This document shows, piece by piece, positions 62,124 through 64,000 of a stretch of 64,000 nt of DNA; position 1 is the first letter of the stretch; each line of letters opens with the position of its first letter. The notes below the pieces were generated by a model, which did no database searches, was not told where the DNA came from, and was given only the letters and a program-made list of their open reading frames with translations. This stretch comes from Dyella_B sp035503745 (GTDB lineage Bacteria; Pseudomonadota; Gammaproteobacteria; Xanthomonadales; Rhodanobacteraceae). The stretch lies in assembly GCF_035503745.1 (NCBI RefSeq), contig NZ_DATJTC010000031.1, positions 62,001 to 126,000 on the forward strand, in the 5' to 3' direction. The translations under genes and the position numbers were made by a program.

Positions 62124-62670
62124 GGCCTGTGCGTGGCGCCAACCTTCGGGGATCGGTCGTTGTCGCAAGATAATTCGAATGCGGCAGGCATTGCGCGCAT
62201 CTTGCCAGTACCACTGACCTATGCACCGGGAAAGGAATATGCCGTAGCATGAGGGCCTGAACAGGGGGCCTGCACCGGCGTATCCACCTCGTGCCGCGCA
62301 GCGGCGCGAGGGAGCATCGCGTGCAACGTGCGCAAGGTCGATTCGTCATCGCCGGAAGGGAGCGACGACGGAACCTTTATCGGCGATGGCTCCTGCAGAG
62401 TGGACAGATTGCAGCGCGCAATCTGCCGCCGGCTTGCCAGGGGTTCGAGGGATCGACAATGACTTCAACGCGCATGCACGTCATCTCCGGCACACCGCTA
62501 CGCTGCCGCGAGCAGCGTCTTTCCCGACTGTTTTTACGAACGTTCCAGCTCACGCCTGCCCAGCGCAGCCAGCGCTGAAATGAGGGTGGCTTTTTCTTTT
62601 CCATCGATGACATCGGCGGCATGAGCGTCGCCGCGCATCGACCGTGCATATCCAAACAGGGAGCGTACGC
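62124..62670. other. 547-base intergenic region with structured elements
   Basis: No convincing gene. CATCGCCG (62347-62354) pairs with CGGCGATG (62381-62388); CAGATTGC (62405-62412) pairs with GCAATCTG (62418-62425) across a five-base loop; AGCCA (62567-62571) pairs with TGGCT (62587-62591) and is followed by a T run. Together these suggest a possible structured RNA or leader, ending in a terminator-like hairpin about 75 bases before the protease gene. No known riboswitch class is recognised. Confidence 0.4.
62567..62595 (+). terminator. Weak terminator-like hairpin upstream of the S8 protease gene
   Basis: AGCCA (62567-62571), a 15-base loop, TGGCT (62587-62591), then TTTTT (62591-62595). 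A short stem but a clear T run, in a region that holds other hairpins. Confidence 0.4.
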
Positions 62671-64000
62671 ATGAGCTTGTTGAGCCGTCATAACGCACTG
62701 GCTTTTTCCGTTACCTTGGCCCTCGCGGCATCCTTGACCGCATGCGGCGGTGGCGGTGGTGGAAACAGCAATGTGCGCCCGTCGCCCGCGCCTAGTCCGG
62801 CGCCTTCGTCGGGGCCATCGCCGGCTCCCGCACCGGCGCCTACGCAGGGGCCTGCGCCGGTGGCCTTGACGGGCAGTCCGACGCCGCTTCCCACCCCTGC
62901 GATCAACTATTACAGCCCGCTGGATGCGCAGCTTGGCCCAGCGCAGGTGGCCACTGCGTGGGCCACCCCGCAAAGCCCTACCGGCAATCAGGGGCAGGGC
63001 GTGAAGGTTGGCATCCTCGATAGCGGTGCGCAGAGCGTCAATCCCGCACTGGTCAATCGCATCACATGGTTCAAGGATTACCAGGACCCGCTCAATACCA
63101 TCCCGGAGGACGGCGCAGGCCACGGCACGATGATGGCGGAAATCATCGGCGGCACCGCCAATCCATTTGGTTCGGGGGGCGCTCCTTTCGAAGGCGGCGT
63201 GGCGCCGCAGTCGCTCTTGTACATCGCGCGGATTGGCGACGACAACGGCAACGTGGATATCGGCCTGGCGCAGCAGGCGCTGGGCGACTTGAACTTGCAA
63301 GGCGTGAAGATCATCAACAACTCCTACGGCAGCACGACATCCATTACCGGCGTGTCCTCCACCGACGCCCTGGTGACGCAGGACTATTCGCTGCTGCGGT
63401 ATTCGGCGGCCAATGGGCAGTTGATGGTGTGGGCCGCAGGCAACTCGGGCATGTCGCAGCCAAGCGTCGAGGCTGGCTTGCCTTATTACGAGCCGAGCCT
63501 GCAACAGAACTGGCTGGCGGTGGTCAATGTGGCGATCAACGCCAGCGGACAAGTCACGGGGCTGGACACCACCGCGACATCCAATGCATGCGGCGTCGCC
63601 GCGCCGTGGTGCCTGGCGGCGCCCGGATACATCTATGTTTCGCCGGTCGCCAACACACCGTTCTCGACCGGCGCCGGCGACGGCACGTCCGGAGCGGCCG
63701 CCGTGGTGAGCGGCGTTGCCGCGCTGGTGTGGCAGCGCTTTCCGTTTTTTAGCGACACCAACGTGCAGGAAACCCTGCTAGGAACGGCCACCAACCTGGG
63801 CAGCCCGAGCTATTACGGCTATGGCCTGGTCAACGCGGCGGAGGCGGTCCATGGACCGGGACAGCTCGCCTGGGGCCCGTTCGAGGTCAACGTTCCCAGC
63901 GGCACGACGGCATTTTTCATCAACAATATGACCGGTAGCGGCTCCATTGTGCTGGACGGTGCCGGCGATCTCTGGCTGACCGGCATGAACACCATCGGCG
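62671..64000 (+). CDS. S8 (subtilisin-like) serine protease lipoprotein, 3' end outside window
   Basis: At least 443 residues, cut by the window edge. Lipobox LTAC (22-25) is followed by GGGGGG and a Pro/Ala/Ser-rich linker (about 32-70). The catalytic triad is visible: Asp117 (VGILDSGAQ), His151 (GAGHGTMM) and Ser340 (GDGTSGAAAVVSG), with oxyanion Asn258 (WAAGNSG). After the protease domain the protein continues into a beta-rich segment. The layout (lipobox, Gly/Pro linker, S8 domain) resembles autotransporter proteases such as NalP/SphB1, so a C-terminal beta-barrel is expected beyond the window (inference). Confidence 0.88.
   Translation, partial: MSLLSRHNALAFSVTLALAASLTACGGGGGGNSNVRPSPAPSPAPSSGPSPAPAPAPTQGPAPVALTGSPTPLPTPAINYYSPLDAQLGPAQVATAWATPQSPTGNQGQGVKVGILDSGAQSVNPALVNRITWFKDYQDPLNTIPEDGAGHGTMMAEIIGGTANPFGSGGAPFEGGVAPQSLLYIARIGDDNGNVDIGLAQQALGDLNLQGVKIINNSYGSTTSITGVSSTDALVTQDYSLLRYSAANGQLMVWAAGNSGMSQPSVEAGLPYYEPSLQQNWLAVVNVAINASGQVTGLDTTATSNACGVAAPWCLAAPGYIYVSPVANTPFSTGAGDGTSGAAAVVSGVAALVWQRFPFFSDTNVQETLLGTATNLGSPSYYGYGLVNAAEAVHGPGQLAWGPFEVNVPSGTTAFFINNMTGSGSIVLDGAGDLWLTGMNTIG

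Noticed and set aside
62291..62578. A 95-codon plus-strand frame in the intergenic region before the protease
   Set aside because: Arg-rich, without start signal or family; the region is better explained by hairpins.

Overview
The window is a high-GC chromosomal segment from a gammaproteobacterium, most likely of the Xanthomonadales and probably Rhodanobacteraceae (Dyella, Luteibacter, Frateuria or Rhodanobacter type). This is inferred from the gene repertoire, not from a search: an XanB2-type chorismatase beside aryl-polyene (xanthomonadin-like) genes, a thrABC-type operon with a Thr/Ile-rich leader peptide, and a CysB-like regulator divergent from aceBA. There are no rRNA or tRNA genes, CRISPR arrays, insertion sequences or phage genes. 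Most of the segment is dense core chromosome.

Layout. 1-2049: arsenic cassette (arsI, cut by the window edge, then arsC and acr3). 2187-4367: TauE-family permease, small ORFs, HAD phosphatase. 4547-10422: compact sugar-phosphate operon tal / pgi-ROK fusion / gnd / zwf. 10479-11401: queD and a phasin. 11588-18919: complete ATP synthase operon atpIBEFHAGDC, followed by glmU. 20463-26351: aryl-polyene pigment locus (chorismatase, ACP, two dehydratases, acyltransferase, glycosyltransferase, ketosynthase and chain-length factor). 26507-32014: hemF, a secreted beta-solenoid protein, gpmA, a DUF1453 membrane protein, PII, ubiK and comM. 32211-36297: glyoxylate shunt aceB-aceA with a divergent LysR regulator. 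36362-40973: acyltransferase, arfB, truC, ubiB, ubiJ, trmL. 41014-43177: small exported proteins and a TetR/isochorismatase-like pair with two near-identical operators. 43224-46897: thr operon with leader. 47092-58897: CpdB-type lipoprotein, metzincin-like protease, LtaS/OpgB-like transferase, prolyl aminopeptidase, DUF3300 lipoprotein, Lrp regulator, EamA transporter, GST, PagL-like deacylase, ubiE. 59032-62123: thiosulfate-oxidation operon (DsrE-like, solute-binding protein, cytochrome c4, TsdA). 62671-64000: start of an S8 serine protease lipoprotein that runs off the window.

How the genes fit together. The first operon joins glucose phosphorylation and isomerisation in one polypeptide with the oxidative and non-oxidative pentose phosphate steps. 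The pigment locus has chorismate-derived starter supply and the polyene-building enzymes, but lacks a ketoreductase, starter ligase and exporter, so the pathway must be split across the genome. The tsd operon should make tetrathionate from thiosulfate and pass electrons through a c4 cytochrome. The ubiquinone genes ubiK, ubiB/ubiJ and ubiE lie in three separate places.

Most worth following up: the PGI-polyphosphate-glucokinase-like fusion, the four-gene tsd operon with an orphan binding protein, the leaderless metzincin with an Asp third ligand, the thr leader peptide, the TGTCCG/CGGACA dyad cluster near 41.35-41.39 kb, and a structured, possibly RNA-coding, region at 62.3-62.6 kb.
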